Shown here piece by piece: positions 9,544 through 21,600 of a DNA stretch of 22,041 bases. Source of the DNA: Fonticula alba (lineage: Eukaryota; Opisthokonta; Rotosphaerida; Fonticulaceae); contig NW_009242971.1 in NCBI RefSeq assembly GCF_000388065.1, forward strand, positions 1,311,435-1,333,475, read 5' to 3'. Made by a program: the position numbers and the translations under genes. Position 1 is the stretch's first letter. Every line of letters starts with the position of its first letter. The notes below the pieces were generated by a model that did no database searches, was not told where the DNA came from, and worked only from the letters and a program-made list of their open reading frames with translations.

Positions 9544-12500
9544 TTAGGTCCCCGTGGCAGCCGCCGCGGCTGTTGCCGGCGTTGTCGTTGTCGCCTCGGC
9601 CACCGCTGCCTCGGGGGATGACCCCTCTCCCGCGTCCTCCGACAGGCTGAGAGTGCTTGTGGATGCCGATGAGCAAGAGATGGCGGCAGCGGCCTCAGCT
9701 GCGGAGGCGCTGGCTCGGCCGGGCCGCTCGTCGCCATCCGCACCCACGGCCGAGGCCAGCGAAATGTCCGAGGCCTTATTCGGATGGCCGGTCCCTTGGG
9801 GACGGACGCGGAGCTTGCTGTGCCAAGCCCCGTAGAACACCCAGAAAGCCACCCCAATGGCCACCCAGATTCCCATGCGCATCCAGGACTCCGGCCCGAG
9901 CTCGACAATCAGGTAAATGTGCACTCCGAGGGCCGCGGCCGGGATGAATGGCACCAGGGGGGTTTGGAAGATCCGGCGCCCGGTGCGCATCGACACGGCA
10001 GGAGCTGCCTGGGGCTGGCTCAGCAGGCGAAGCAGGCGCCAAGGAAGGGGGGGACAGGGAGAGAGAGAGAGAGAGAGAGAGACAGAGGGAGGGAGAGGGG
10101 ACACGCGAGTAGGGCCGGAACGAGGGGTCAGGACCAGGAGAGGCGCAAGGAGGAGAATGTGGCGACCGAGCACTGGCCATCCACCCGGCACAATGGGCGT
10201 ACCAGCCACCACAAATAGCCAACCAGGATGATGGCAACCGAGCCGAAGGTGCCGAAAATGGAACCGTGCCAGCCATACGACACGGCCAGGCACACCAGGA
10301 TAAGGCAGAAGGTGAGCAAGGCCACGGTGATTTGGGGCCGGCGACCATTGGCCGGCACGTCGTAGCGAACCAGGATGATGGCAATGTTGACCACACTACG
10401 CATGTGCGCACGCATGGTAGGAGGGGGGGGGGGGGCGAAGAGCAGTAGGGACGTGGGAGACAGGGAACTCCGGCAGGTCAGTAAGAGACAGCACAACAGC
10501 GAATCTCGCGTGGAGAGGCTACCCAGCGGTTCGTCGGTGACCAGGCGAGGGGGATCTCCGTGCGGGCGAGGTGAGCCCAGCTGCCACGGGGGGAGAGAGA
10601 GCCCGGGCAGGTCGGGAGATCGGAGGCAAGTCCCCCCCCCCCCCCCCCCTGCTCCGTCTGTTGGGGGCCACTCGGGCTCTTTTCTTTCGTGGCCCTTTGG
10701 CATTCGCGGAATGTGTCGCACCTGAAGGCAATGAGCGTTCCCATGGACACCATGTCGCCGAGGGTCTCGAGATCGAAGGACACCACCATGATCGAGGCCA
10801 GCACGCCGCTGACCAGGGTCCCGTACAATGGGACGCCGGACTTCGACTGGACACGGCCAAGGCTGGCCGGGGCCAGCAGCCCGTCGCGGGCCATCGCATA
10901 GAAAATCCGCGGCATGGTCAGGATCTGCGAGAGGATGGTCGTGGACATGGCCACGAAGGCTCCGAAGGCCACGGTGATCTCCAGGCCGGTTTGGTTGTGG
11001 TGGGCAAAAGCCCGTGCCAGGGGTGCATGCAGGTCCAGATCCAGGTAGCTTTGCATGCCAGTCAGGACGATCGACACCCCGCAGTAGAGCGCGGCGCTGG
11101 GGTGGGGTGGGGAAATGGCAGCGCGGCGAAGGGGAGCAAGGCCCATGGCCGATGGCAGGGACGTCAGGATCATGGTGCGAGAGCGGTGACAAGCAGAGGG
11201 GGCATCATGAGCAGCGGTCCGGGCCGTACCCGATGCCGATGACAATTAGGATGGCGAGGGGCACATCGCGCTCCGGGCGCCGGGATTCCTCGGCACTAAG
11301 AGCCCCACCATGACACAGGATCCCCCGAGGGAATACGTAGGTGAGCGAGACTTCCGATGGTGGGTATGGGGGGGGGGGGGGGGCCGCCCTGTAGTGTGGG
11401 CATGCCCCGGGACAGTCGTGGGCCTGCCCCTGCGAGGGGAGCCGAGGAAAATCACGCCTCACACGTACAAGCCGCTGACCGCGTCGAAACCGATGTACGC
11501 AAAGAAGATCATGGCGGCGCCCTTGGTGATACCACTGAAACCGTACGGCGTGAAGGGCGTGTAGTTGCTCGTGTCCACGAACACCGCCCCGGCAACAATG
11601 ACCAGCACAATGATGGCCACGCAAAGGCCATTCTGTGATGCCAGCCGAGGAGCGGGCGAGGGCGGGCGAGGGAAATCGGTCACTACGCCGGTCAGAGGCG
11701 CCGGCGCCTGAGCCGCCCATGGATCACATCAATGGGGCTCGGCGAGGTCAGGCGGGAGGCGACATTTCAACCCCGACGCACGATAAACATGTTGACCCTG
11801 GAACTGGTTTGCGTGCCGAAGCAGCAGATTATCGTGGCCACGATGATCGACCCCAGTGCCAAAGCATCAAACGTGGAACACCCATCCTACCCGGGGAGGG
11901 GGGGGGGGGGGGGGGGGACACAATTCGAGGCCAGGCCATGCGAAAGAGGCGTCACACAGGCGGTTACAGCGGGTCAAAATGTCAGCCATGTCGAGAGGAC
12001 AGACGGGAGGCTGGTCCGCCGGACGCCGGTGGCGATGGCGTACCTCCACACAGGCGGCGCTATAGGGCAGCGAGTAGAGCCAAGTGGGGATGCTGACCCC
12101 GCAGGCGGCCAAGAAGGCCGCAAGATGGTGCGACCAGCCCCTTGCCACGGCCGAGGCGGCCACAATGTACTGGGCAGCCGCCGGCAGAGGATGTGGGCAG
12201 GAGGAAGGACGCAGGGGCCCCAGTGGCCAGGTATGCCGCCCACGGGTCAGTTCGAGCGGGCAAAGGAAGCACGCGTGCATCGGGAGAACGGCCCCCGGCA
12301 GGGGCCGAGAGTGCACCTCCAGAAACAGGACCCAGCCCACCAGAAGGGCTGGCAGCTCGCCGAGGCTGCAGTAGGTGTACATGTAGGCGCTTCCGGCGAA
12401 GGGATAGATGGCGGAGAATTCCGCATAGCAGAAGCCGCTCAGCAGGCAAGCTATACCCGCCACCAGGAAACTGATGGTGATCTGGCGGCATGGACCGGGA

Positions 12501-13432
12501 GAGCCGCGACAATGGGTCAATCCACCTGGAGGGGGGGCGGGGGGGGCGGTAGGAAAAAAGAAGAAATTCAGAAAGGGAAACATGCCGACGGCCGAGCGAG
12601 CACGAAGGGGTGGCAAAATAGACCGCATGGCGTGCGTGGCCCAGAAGACACCGCTGCTGCCACGTACCGACGGCCCTGCGGCATTCTTGGCCGCCACGCC
12701 GGTGAGAACGAAAATCCCAGCACCGATCATCGACCCGACACCGATGCCAACCAAGTCGAAGATATTCAGCTCGGCCTTGAGCTTGCCCGAGGTTTTGGTC
12801 GGAGCCAGCGAGCTGGCCGCGTCATTGGCCGGGGCAATGTCCCCAGGGAGGGGCTCCTGGCTCGATGACACGATGGACCCCGGCGGCGAGGGGCCAGACA
12901 GGGCGGTTTCCGAAAAGTAGCGCTTGTCCGAGGGCATCGGCGAGGCGGATTCCTTCATGTGTGGTGCCGACAAATTGCCGGTCGGCTTGTGCAGGCCGGT
13001 GGACAGGGATGCCTTCAGCTCTTCGAGGGCGATCGACGCCCGCGGTGAGGGAGGCGCCGGCGTGAAGGAGGCCTCCACTGCGGGTGGTGCCGAAAGACGT
13101 GGGCGCCGGTCAGGAACCGTCAGCCGGAGGCACGGCAACAGGCGAGGGGGGCCGGGGAGGGGGCTCGGCATTCGACGGCCACCACCCTGGACGTACCGAC
13201 CATCTTCCGGGTGGAGGACTGAAGCAGATAGACCATGGTGTCCCTGACAGACACCTCCTGCGGGTGGAGGGGGGGAGGGTCGACGCGGGCCGCGGCATCC
13301 AGGCCACGAACCGGAAGAGGGGGATCTAAGTAAGAGCAAGGGGGCTCGTGGGCCGGAGAGACAGGTAGAGGGGGGGGGGGGGGGGGGATGGCGCACCCGG
13401 AGTGTTTGGATTCTCCGCCGAAGGGAGCTCAT
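9544..13432 (-). CDS. Cationic amino-acid transporter, APC superfamily (SLC7 CAT type)
   Basis: A predicted membrane permease for basic or other amino acids. Exons on the minus strand: 13432-13397, about 13344 (or 13325)-13197, 13077-12668, 12481-12317, 12169-12044, 11886-11782, 11632-11469, 11295-11230, 11096-10722, 10395-10203, 10008-9544, with stop TAA. All junctions after the second exon are phase-consistent, and the product is about 750 residues. A polar N-terminal tail is followed by the APC first-helix signature in FDLVGIGVGSMIGAGIFV, then AGIACLLSGFCYAEF, FFAYIGFDAVSGFAEESRRP (the SLC7 EE..NP-like loop), LYCGVSIVLTGM, and repeated hydrophobic helices through WVAIGVAFWVFYGAW. The tail is Ala, Ser and Thr-rich and acidic. 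The first exon rests only on an ATG in good context at 13432; a second ATG, inside ACCATGG at 13236, is an alternative start. Substrate specificity cannot be read from sequence. It is divergent from the kinase gene to its right. Confidence 0.88.
10057..10082 (-). repeat. (CT)n on the sense strand in the last transporter intron
   Basis: Reads as GA repeats on the plus strand, so it is CT in the transcript. It lies in the intron 10202-10009 about 50-75 nt before the acceptor and could serve as a polypyrimidine tract. Confidence 0.9.
11898..11917 (-). repeat. Homopolymer of about 20 C on the sense strand, transporter intron 5
   Basis: Lies in intron 12043-11887 and ends about 10 nt before the acceptor TAG. 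Similar sense-strand C runs occur at 11368-11384, 10423-10435 and 13370-13387 in other introns of this gene. Confidence 0.9.
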
Positions 13433-14583
13433 GGTGACTTATGCTGGGCAGTCGCCCGGTGGGATGTCCGACGGCCGTCTGCTTCGCACACGCGACTTGG
13501 CTTTCGAGACCGTTTGGGCCGGGCTTAGCCTCCGAATGGCAGGCGCGGCGGGCAGATCACTCAGCGAGGATTACCGGGGAGAGGGGTGGCTTTTTCTTAG
13601 TTCGTCTTTGTTTGGAAAGCCTGACCCATGTCGCCGGGTGGGAGTAGCAAGGGGGGCACTTGGGATGATGGGAGCCTCCGAGCCTGGGGGAGAAGTCAGA
13701 GGCAAAATGGGCAGATGGCGAGGAGGTGAGGGGAGGGGCACCGCGTGGGTGTGGCGATGGGAGATCGGCGGGCAGGGACCGAGTGAGGCACGGATGATCG
13801 TGGGCTCTGAAATAGCCGCACACACATCGGGCTGGCCCTCCGCTCCCGGTTAAAATGGCGCGACGATAAAATTAAGGGGGTGATTAGATCTCCCGTGATC
13901 TGATAAGCATTTGGCCCAGTTTGAAATCGAGATCGGGTCTTTCCGGCCTCTCGCAAGGGGACAGACCTTGGGACCAGCGGCCCGCGTCCCCCGGGGGAGA
14001 CCCCCGGAGCATGTGCGAAGCCTTGGCAGCCCCTAGCTTCCCTCCAAGGGAACAGAAGAAGATACCTCCTTTGCCCTGGGGCACCAGAGTGCAGCAACCA
14101 ACGCCCGGGGGAGGGGTGCCCTTTCTTCTTCGCGATTTTTCGTTCTAGACGGGCATGTGTCTCCTCCCCCGGGCCCATCGGGACGAGCGTCCCTTCCTCC
14201 TCTCATCCACAAAAAGCACTGGGCGGCCAGGGCGCGCATGGGGGGATGTGACCCGTTCGCCGGTCGGGTGGCGCTAGATCGCTTGGCGGACCATCCTCGG
14301 CGGATTGCCCCCCCCCCCCCCCTAGCGAGCTGCGCGTCCCCCATCCGTGGGGCCTTATCGAGCGGCTACCCACCGCCTCCCCTTGGAGTGGGGCTGACAT
14401 CTGAACTCCCTCCTCCTCGACACTGCTTGGCCCCGTTTGCTTCCCTGCCCCTCCCCCCCCCCCCACACACACACGCGCACATACAAACAGCCGGATATAC
14501 GTCCATACCCTCCCGCGCGCACGCACGCACGCACGCACGCACTCCCGGTCGCACACACGCACACGTGCCCATCTCTGGTTGGA
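13433..14583. promoter_or_regulatory. Divergent intergenic region between transporter and IPK1 genes
   Basis: About 1.15 kb between two divergently transcribed genes, so it should contain both promoters and leaders. It includes the most AT-rich patch nearby at about 13850-13920 (TTAAAATGG, GATAAAATTAAGG), a C run at 14308-14322 and CA and GCAC microsatellites just before the kinase start. Open frames on either strand have no family motifs and no splice support. I see no tRNA or other RNA gene. Confidence 0.6.
14462..14575 (+). repeat. CA/GCAC microsatellite in the presumed IPK1 leader
   Basis: Alternating purine-pyrimidine DNA: CACACACACACGCGCAC near 14464-14480, then GCAC repeated about six times at 14516-14542, then more CACACGCACAC to about 14568. 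It ends just before the assigned ATG at 14584. Such alternation can adopt Z-DNA. It is probably 5' UTR or promoter. Confidence 0.85.
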
Positions 14584-15867
14584 ATGCCCGGCGGCGCTCC
14601 CGGCCCTGCCTCCGCCCCCAGCGATCTCCCTCCGGCTCATCTCTGGCGCTATGTCGGCGAGGGTGCAGCTCATGTGGCCTTAGCCTTCACGGCGTCCCCG
14701 GATGTCGGGCCATTTGCCTCGTTCGTATGTCCATTTTCCCGGCTTTCGCCACACAGCACACCCCCCGTCCGCTTGCTGGCATCCTGTCGCTCCCCTCCCC
14801 TTTCCCTCTCTCCTCCACACACACGCACATACATGCGCGTGCGTCACCCATCCCTGACATGCGTCCCGTCACCCTTTTGCTGTCTTTGTCCCCAGGCTGG
14901 CAAGGTCTTGCGCTTGCCCAAGCGGGCCGCCGACCATCCAGGCAGCGCCAATCCTGGCCAAGAAGCACGCGACTTGCAGAAGCTGGCATTTGTCGGGGAA
15001 ATCATTGCACCGCTCATCGGAGCCCAATACATCCAGCAGAGTGTATGGCGAAAAAGATGATCCCCCCTCTCCCCCACCACCCCATTTCCGCGCCTCTTCC
15101 CGCTCACTTCTCCTTCTCTTTCGCCCCTCTCGGCCCACGCACTCCCATCTCCCGGTCGCACAACCGGCGTTCTCTCAAACTAACTGGTCATCCAGGTTCC
15201 CATTCGCACGACACCCGAGTTCCGCCGGCAAGTGGCCGCCGCCATCCGTCCACTGAGGCCCGCCGCGCGGTTGTCCGGGTCGACCCTTCCCCCGGGGATC
15301 AACCCCCTTGAGCTGCCTGGCGATGATGACCCGGATCTCGGCCCGTGCGGCCTGTCGTCGGTTACCATGGCCACCCTGTATGATGACTTGACGCTGCTGC
15401 CGGATTCCTGCTGCCCTGGCGGGGGGAGCACCCTGGCCTTCGAAGTCAAGGTATGACTGCTCTCCTTGGCCTCTTGCCTCCGTGCTCTTCGCTTTCCCGG
15501 CTTCGATCTGCCTCCCTGTCCGAAGGGGGATTGGGGAATTGCGCCTGACGCTCCTGCTCGCCCTCTTCGGCCATCAGCCCAAGTGGGGCTTCATGCCGGC
15601 CTCGCCGTTTGTGGCGAGCGCGGCGGCCGGCACTCTCTCCGCGAGTGTCCTCGAGGAGCCGGCCCCAATTCGGGAGCAGCGGCGGCTGCTAAAATCACGC
15701 GTGTGTCGCGGCTGCATGCATCGGAATCTGAAGGCCAAGGCTGGGCCCGGGCCTGATCTTCCAGGTGAAGGCCTTGGCGACTACTGCGGGACGGATCTCT
15801 TCTCCGGCAATGAGGCACACATTCATGCTAGTGCGTGGGCTGAGGCCATTCCGGGCGCATCTGCACC

Positions 15868-15912
<45 letters not shown>

Positions 15913-17043
15913 ATAAGCACAAACATCGCCTATTTCGCATCCTGTCCTTGCCCGTCTACCGCCCCGTCCTGACACTTCGCTTCTCCGGGTATAAGCCCTG
16001 TTGGACATTGCACGGGCACCGCGAAACAATTTGCGCCTGTTCATTGATGGGGACCAACGCCCTCTCGGGGATCTGGACTCTGCCGAACTTGACACTGGCC
16101 TTGACTTGGCCGCTGCGCTGGGGATAGTGGCCAGGATCCTGGCCTTTCGCCAGGACTCCAACGCCATGGCCCACCATCCGTGCGACCTGATGTTCCGCCT
16201 GGCACAGGCACAGTTTCTGACTGGTGCGTTGCCTCTGCTGACGGTGTGATGATTGCCGGCAGTGCCAGTGGCGGTGGCGGGGGGGCTGGGGGGGGGGGGG
16301 GGCCAACGACAGACATAAAAGCCTCTGCCATGGAAGCATAGACCTCTGCGCCACGCTACCCATGCTGACCTTTGTCCGGGGCCGGGAATCACAGACGTGA
16401 TCGACATTGAGGGTGCCCTGGAGCTGTGTCCGGAACTGTTTGAACGCACCATTGGGGCCCTCATGTCGCTGGCGCCCGCGCAGCCGTCTGCCCCCTTCGA
16501 CTTGAGCCGGCTATCGCAGCCGCTGCCTGTGTTGAAGGCGCCGCTATGTGGCCAGGACCTTGACTCTCTTGCGGCGGCTCTGGCGTTGCCGGCTCTCGCC
16601 AAGGAGGGTGACAGCGGCCAAGCCCACTCCATGGCCGAGTGGCGCCGCGATGTACTCGAGGATATCACACACCTCCTGCTGGCCGACACCCTTGCAGGAG
16701 CCCCATCGCCGGTGGCCGTGGACTTTGCTCGGTCCCTGACGGTTGCGGACCTGCTGGGGGATCGCATTCGCTATCTGCGGAAGCTCACTTGCGCGGCCAC
16801 CCTCAAGGATTGCTCGGTGTATGTCACCTTCCAGGTTCGCTGCTGCTCTGCTCCCCGTAGCGGGGCCGAGGAATCTCCCCCCTGCACGGGTGCCTCCAGT
16901 GGTGTCCTCCCCCTGCCAGACGGACGGGAAGTGGTCTGGCGTGTGCAAGGTGCGACCACGACACAATCCCACTCGTGGCACGCCTGCCCTCCTTGTGATC
17001 CCCTTTTGTTTGTCCCCCGCTCTTTGCCCGGCTTGATTCCGTG

Positions 17044-17078
<35 letters not shown>

Positions 17079-17349
17079 GTCCTGCTTTCCTCCCTCCTGC
17101 CGCCTCTGCCCCCGTGCCACCGTGTCCGCTGTCTTTTGACCCCCTCCCACGCATTTGCTCTCTTCTGCTGTCGGCATGCCTGGCATGGTAGTGGCGGATT
17201 TGGACTTCAAGTCCCTTGTGGCACGATCGGCTCGGTGGCTGTCCCTGGACCATTTGATCGCCCGGCGCTATGGCGAAGCCAATCCCGCGGTGCTGGAGCG
17301 GGCGCGCCACCTGGCCAAGCAGCCTCGGTGCCTGTGGTCCCGGGTCTGA
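14584..17349 (+). CDS. IPPK: Inositol-pentakisphosphate 2-kinase (IPK1/IPPK family)
   Basis: Predicted to phosphorylate Ins(1,3,4,5,6)P5 at the 2-position to make InsP6. Exons: 14584-14724, 14896-15042, 15196-15450, 15578-15830, 15996-16223, 16395-16949, 17192-17349. All junctions are phase-consistent, giving about 578 residues (human about 490). Family landmarks in order: WRYVGEGAAHVALAF (N-lobe nucleotide loop), VLRLPKR, FVGEIIAPLIGAQYI, FEVKPKWGFMP spanning an exon junction (family E-KPKWGF motif), CRGCMHRNLK (about residue 225), YCGTDLFSGN, RNNLRLFIDG, VIDIEG, LKDCSVYVTF (Asp about 480, the catalytic-Asp position) and VADLDFKSL (the C-terminal DLDLKP motif). I chose the ATG at 14584 because it opens the frame 26 residues before the conserved nucleotide loop; upstream sequence is microsatellite. 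Key residues appear intact, so the enzyme is probably active. Confidence 0.9.
15872..15910 (+). repeat. (CA)n microsatellite in IPK1 intron 4
   Basis: About 19 CA units inside the intron 15831-15995. The intron uses donor GTGCGT and has CCTGAC shortly before its acceptor. Confidence 0.95.
17047..17076 (+). repeat. (CT)n tract in IPK1 intron 6
   Basis: About 15 CT units on the sense strand inside the intron 16950-17191, the last intron of the kinase gene. Confidence 0.95.
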
Positions 17350-18636
17350 GGGCACATCCATATGCAGGTGCCCCGTCATCCAATGCCCTGTGTCCCTGTG
17401 CAAGGGCTGTCCTTGAAGGGAGGACGGGCTGTGACCCCCTTGACGAGCTCCCATTTCCTTCCTCCCCCTACCCTTTGTCAAGAATGCCAATGCCTGAGTC
17501 TCCTCCCACTCCTATTTGGAATACACTTGCCGGAGAGAGCTGGCGCCTTGGCGCTATGCCCCCGGGCCCCTGTCCGCCTCGCGACTGGACACTTGATCCC
17601 TCCCCCGCCCATGCCGTCGGTCAGGAAGCCGGCTATGGCCTCTTTTCTCGATCCCCCCTCAATGGTGTGGAGAAAAAAACGACCCACCAATTTAAATGGC
17701 CGCAGAGGAAGAAGAAGAGTAGGTGCGTTTGCGAAGAAACTATATTGAGAAGGGACAAGGGCAACATGACGCATGGCAAAGGCACATACGCATGTTTGAA
17801 TGTATGTAGGGGGTAAGGGAGAGAGAGAGAGAGAGAGAGAGAAACAAAGAGAGGGAGGGAGGGTGGGGGAGAGAGAGAGTGTGTGAGCACTCGGGCGCGG
17901 GCTCGTCTCTGCCACTCGTGAGCACCGGGTGTGCGCGACGCACGGGCCCGGATGACTCCCTCACTCTCTCGCCCTCATGCAGCCGGGCGTGTGCACACGC
18001 GTTTGACCCGGCGGCCACCAACGGCCCCCCCCCCCTCCCCCGCCCCTTCCCTCCTTGCGCGTGTGGAGGACGCGTGATGCCGCGGGTGTAGGACGCGCAA
18101 GTGGCAGATGGCCACCCCTGCGACAAGTGCACGGAAAGGCGAGCAGCAAAAAAAAAAAAATGAGGGAAAGGGGGTGAGAGGGAGGGGGAGGAATGATTTT
18201 CTCTGGCTCAAGGACAAGGGACATTGAGTAGGGGAGGAGGAGAGAAGAAGGAGGACAAAATTGGGTTGAGGATCACACGATGGCGCCCCTGCGACAGGCA
18301 GCAGGTAGGTAGGTAAGGGGGAACAGGGAGCTCCCTCTCGCTCTCGCATACCTCCCTCCACCAGGGATCTAAGGAAAGTGGAGGGAGGAAGAGGGCGAGA
18401 AGAGATGGACAGATGGAGCGGAGGAGGGGCCGCCAGAGCAATGCCATGCACAGGGCACAGGCCGCGCGCGCTGGCTCATCCATGCGCAGCGACTGTCGTC
18501 GGTTCTCTTCCCCGGACTGACACACAGCAAGGAGGGAGAAGTGGAGAGGGGAAGACAGAGGAAGAAAGAGAGGGAGGAGGCCGGGGAGACGACAAGTGCA
18601 CCGGCGATTGGGCGGCGCATGGAAATGGGCTGACAC
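17350..18636. other. Convergent 3' intergenic region, no gene seen
   Basis: Lies between the stop codons of the kinase (plus) and the 7TM-RGS gene (minus), so it should hold both 3' UTRs. It contains GA repeats at about 17818-17842 and 17868-17880 and a 13-A run at 18148-18160. No canonical AATAAA is visible near either stop. Open frames here have no recognisable motifs. Confidence 0.6.
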
Positions 18637-21600
18637 TCAATCGGACGCGGCTGAAGAGGCGCTGGACGAGGCGTTCGACCGGATGGACGACCCGTCATCC
18701 GAGGCGCCCTCCTTGTCGCTGGGCTTGGCCATGACAACGCCGAGAGAGGCGGCCGTGGAGGCGGCACCGCTGTTGGGCGAAACCGGCTCCATGTTGAAAT
18801 CCAGGCTGACGGCAACGGCGGCATCATTGCCACCGGTGAGGGTCGAAACCAGGGCCGCATCCTTGTCGGCCGAAACCGCCGGGCTGTCATTGACACTGGC
18901 ATCCGGCGAGGAAGCGGGCGAGGGCGAAGACACGGTGGCGCCGGGGCTGGCGGAAGAGGCAGCCAAATCGGCGGACTTGGATGCGGTGGCGTCGCTGTCG
19001 CCGTCGGCCGAGAGAGACTCCTTGCGGCGAGAGCGCGAGCTCCGGCGCGGGGTCAGGACATTCATCTCATGACCGGCGGACGTCGCATCGCCGGTGGGGT
19101 TGAGGTTGAGCGCGAGGGCGATCTTGGTCTGGCCCTCGGGGGAGATCTTCCAAGTGGCCAGCATGCGATCCAGCTGGTCGACAATCTCGCGCTCGGCCTT
19201 GAGGAAGATATCCCGACGGAGGTACACCATGTCGGCGACCGGGCCGGCGGCGCTGCCGGAGGAAGTAGCCCCGGGCAGGGAATCCGACGACTGCTTGCCC
19301 GTCGGCCGGGTGTTCTCATAGACAAGGACCCCGTCGGAGGTGATGTTGATGGAGGAGAGCTTCCCCCGGTCGAAGGCGGCCACACAGGCATCCAGCGCGC
19401 GGAGGATTTCCCGGCTGACGGAGCCGGAAATGTTGATCTCGTACTGGGAGTTCGGGTCGAGGAAGAGCTTGCGAATCTCCATCGCATCCTCGAGACGATC
19501 GCTCAGGAGGCGCTTGTCCCAGCGGGACTCGAAACGCCGAGCACGGGCATGGAACAGGGGGATCTCACCACACCAGGAGGAGACGCAGAACTTGGCGAAG
19601 GCATTCCGGAGCTTGGGGTTGCGCAGGCGGAGCATGTGCTCATACCCGAGCAGGTCCCCGACCGAGGTGATCTTGGAGTCGGTCACGCGAACCGAGGTGC
19701 TCTTGTTCTCCTTGTCATTCATGAGGGCCATGTCATCCTGGTTCAAGCCGCGGATGGCCTTCAGCTCTTCGTTCTGGGTAGCCTGCGCGGGGAGGTGATC
19801 GAAGCTGGAGTCGAAGGAGCCGGATCCACCGGTGCTGGCGCCGCGGCGCAGGGCAAGGCGCTGGCGGCTGTCGTATGGGGAGAGGGAGAGGGAGAGGGAG
19901 AGAGAGAGAAAGAGCGGGAGCAGGGGGGGTCAGCCATCGGAAGATGCATGAAGGAAAACATGTTCGCAACAGGCCAAGAGAGAGAGAGGGGGAGGGGGGA
20001 GGGTGTAGCCGCCCCGCGCGAAAGGGGGGGCGCGGCACGCTGTCGGGCCTGCCCACCCGACCAAGGCCCCCCCCCCCCCCCCGCGCGGCCGAGTTGCACG
20101 ATGCCAGAAAGACGCACGTGAGGGACTTGAAGAAGGGGGTGTAGGACAGGTAGAGGGGGTAGACGGTGATAATCAGGCAGCAGACCGACGAGAGGGTGAT
20201 GATGACATGGTCCGGGCCGAAGGGGTAGAGCTGGCGCGCCAAAAAGACGACAATGATCCACACAATCCCGAGGCTGAAGGAGACGGCCATCTGGATCTGT
20301 CAACATGGCCGGCATTCACCATCATCATTGGTGTTGGTGGTGCGTGGTGGCATGGGCGCCAGTGTTTTGAGCGGAGAGGGGGGAGGGGGGAGAAACAGCG
20401 CGACGCCCATGCGTGTTCAGGGAGAGGAGGAGAAAAAAGCGTTAGGGGGGGGGAGAGGGGGGGAAGAGAGAAAGAAGTCGCATCGGGGCCCTTCTCAAAA
20501 ACATGGTAGTCCTCCGGGATTTGGGGGGGGGGGGGCCGCCACAGGACATGAAGGGCGAGAACGGGGCGGGGAGGAGGACAGCCCAACACACGTACAGTGA
20601 GCTCGTTCTGAATCATGAAAGTATCATTCACACCACGCAGCAGGAAAGACAGGTGGATGGTGATGGCCACATAGATCAGGGCCTGGATCATGATGAAGAA
20701 GCGAACCTGGAAGGCGCAGAGACCGTTGCCAGATGAGAAGTCATTCCAGCCATTGGCGGAGCTGGACGACAGCGGGGGGAGGGAGGTAGACCATGCAGAC
20801 CGGCGGATTGGCATGTGAGAAGGCGCAATCGACGGGGCGGGGCGCGGAAAGAGCATCGGATGGGGGAGGAGGGTCGGAGGAGGAGGAGAAAGGAAATGGT
20901 CGTGATAAATGACGCACAAGGTAACCATCAGGGCCGCGATGCCCAGATACAGGACGTTGACCGTGCAGTAGATGATGATCTGGTTCCGGCGGAGGGCAAT
21001 CAGCCGGAGGAAGCGGTAGTAGCGCGACAGGTCGGCCTGCTTGCGGGATGCCTTGCGCCCGGCGACCACCTGCTGGGCCTCGGCGGCGCTGCTGGCACCG
21101 GCGGCAGCCTCGGCATCGCCCTCGAAGGGAGCCGGGGCCGGGGGGAACTCGGAGGAGCTGGCCTTCTCGCTGTGGTGGCGCATGACCGCGTCGAAGACCT
21201 CCGGCGAAACGGAGTCGAATGGCCCGGCCGCCGTGAGGGCCGCATTTGCCAGGGCATTGTTGGTGTCGATCGAAGAGCCAGACCGGCGCGCACGCAGACC
21301 ACTGCCGCCGGTGCTCGTGTCGGAGAGGAGCCCATCGTCGCTGTCATCGGTGGACATGAAATCCGAGGAGCTGGACCCGTGGATGCGCATCACCGTGTCC
21401 TTGAGTGCACCGGCATGATGCACGTAGTTGAAGTAGGCAATGTAACCGCGGAAGATGAGCGGCTGAAGGAGGGGATGGAGGCCAGCGCGGGCGCGGTGGA
21501 GTAGCCAGGTCAGTTGTCAGGGGGTGGGGGACCTGATCGGTGAGCATGGGCCGATTGCGTGGCGCCGTGCATTGAGGAGAGGAGAAAGGGAGAGCCAGGA

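Noticed and set aside
13696-14178. Minus-strand open frame of 160 codons in the divergent region
   Set aside because: No recognisable motif and no splice support; it sits where promoters are expected.
14157-15311. Unspliced open frame of 384 codons overlapping the kinase
   Set aside because: It is in a different frame from the kinase exons, reads through introns and microsatellites, and has no domain. The spliced kinase model explains the region.
17362-18636. Several short open frames between the kinase and the RGS gene
   Set aside because: They are Pro, Ser and Leu-rich and coincide with GA/CT repeats; no conserved motif.
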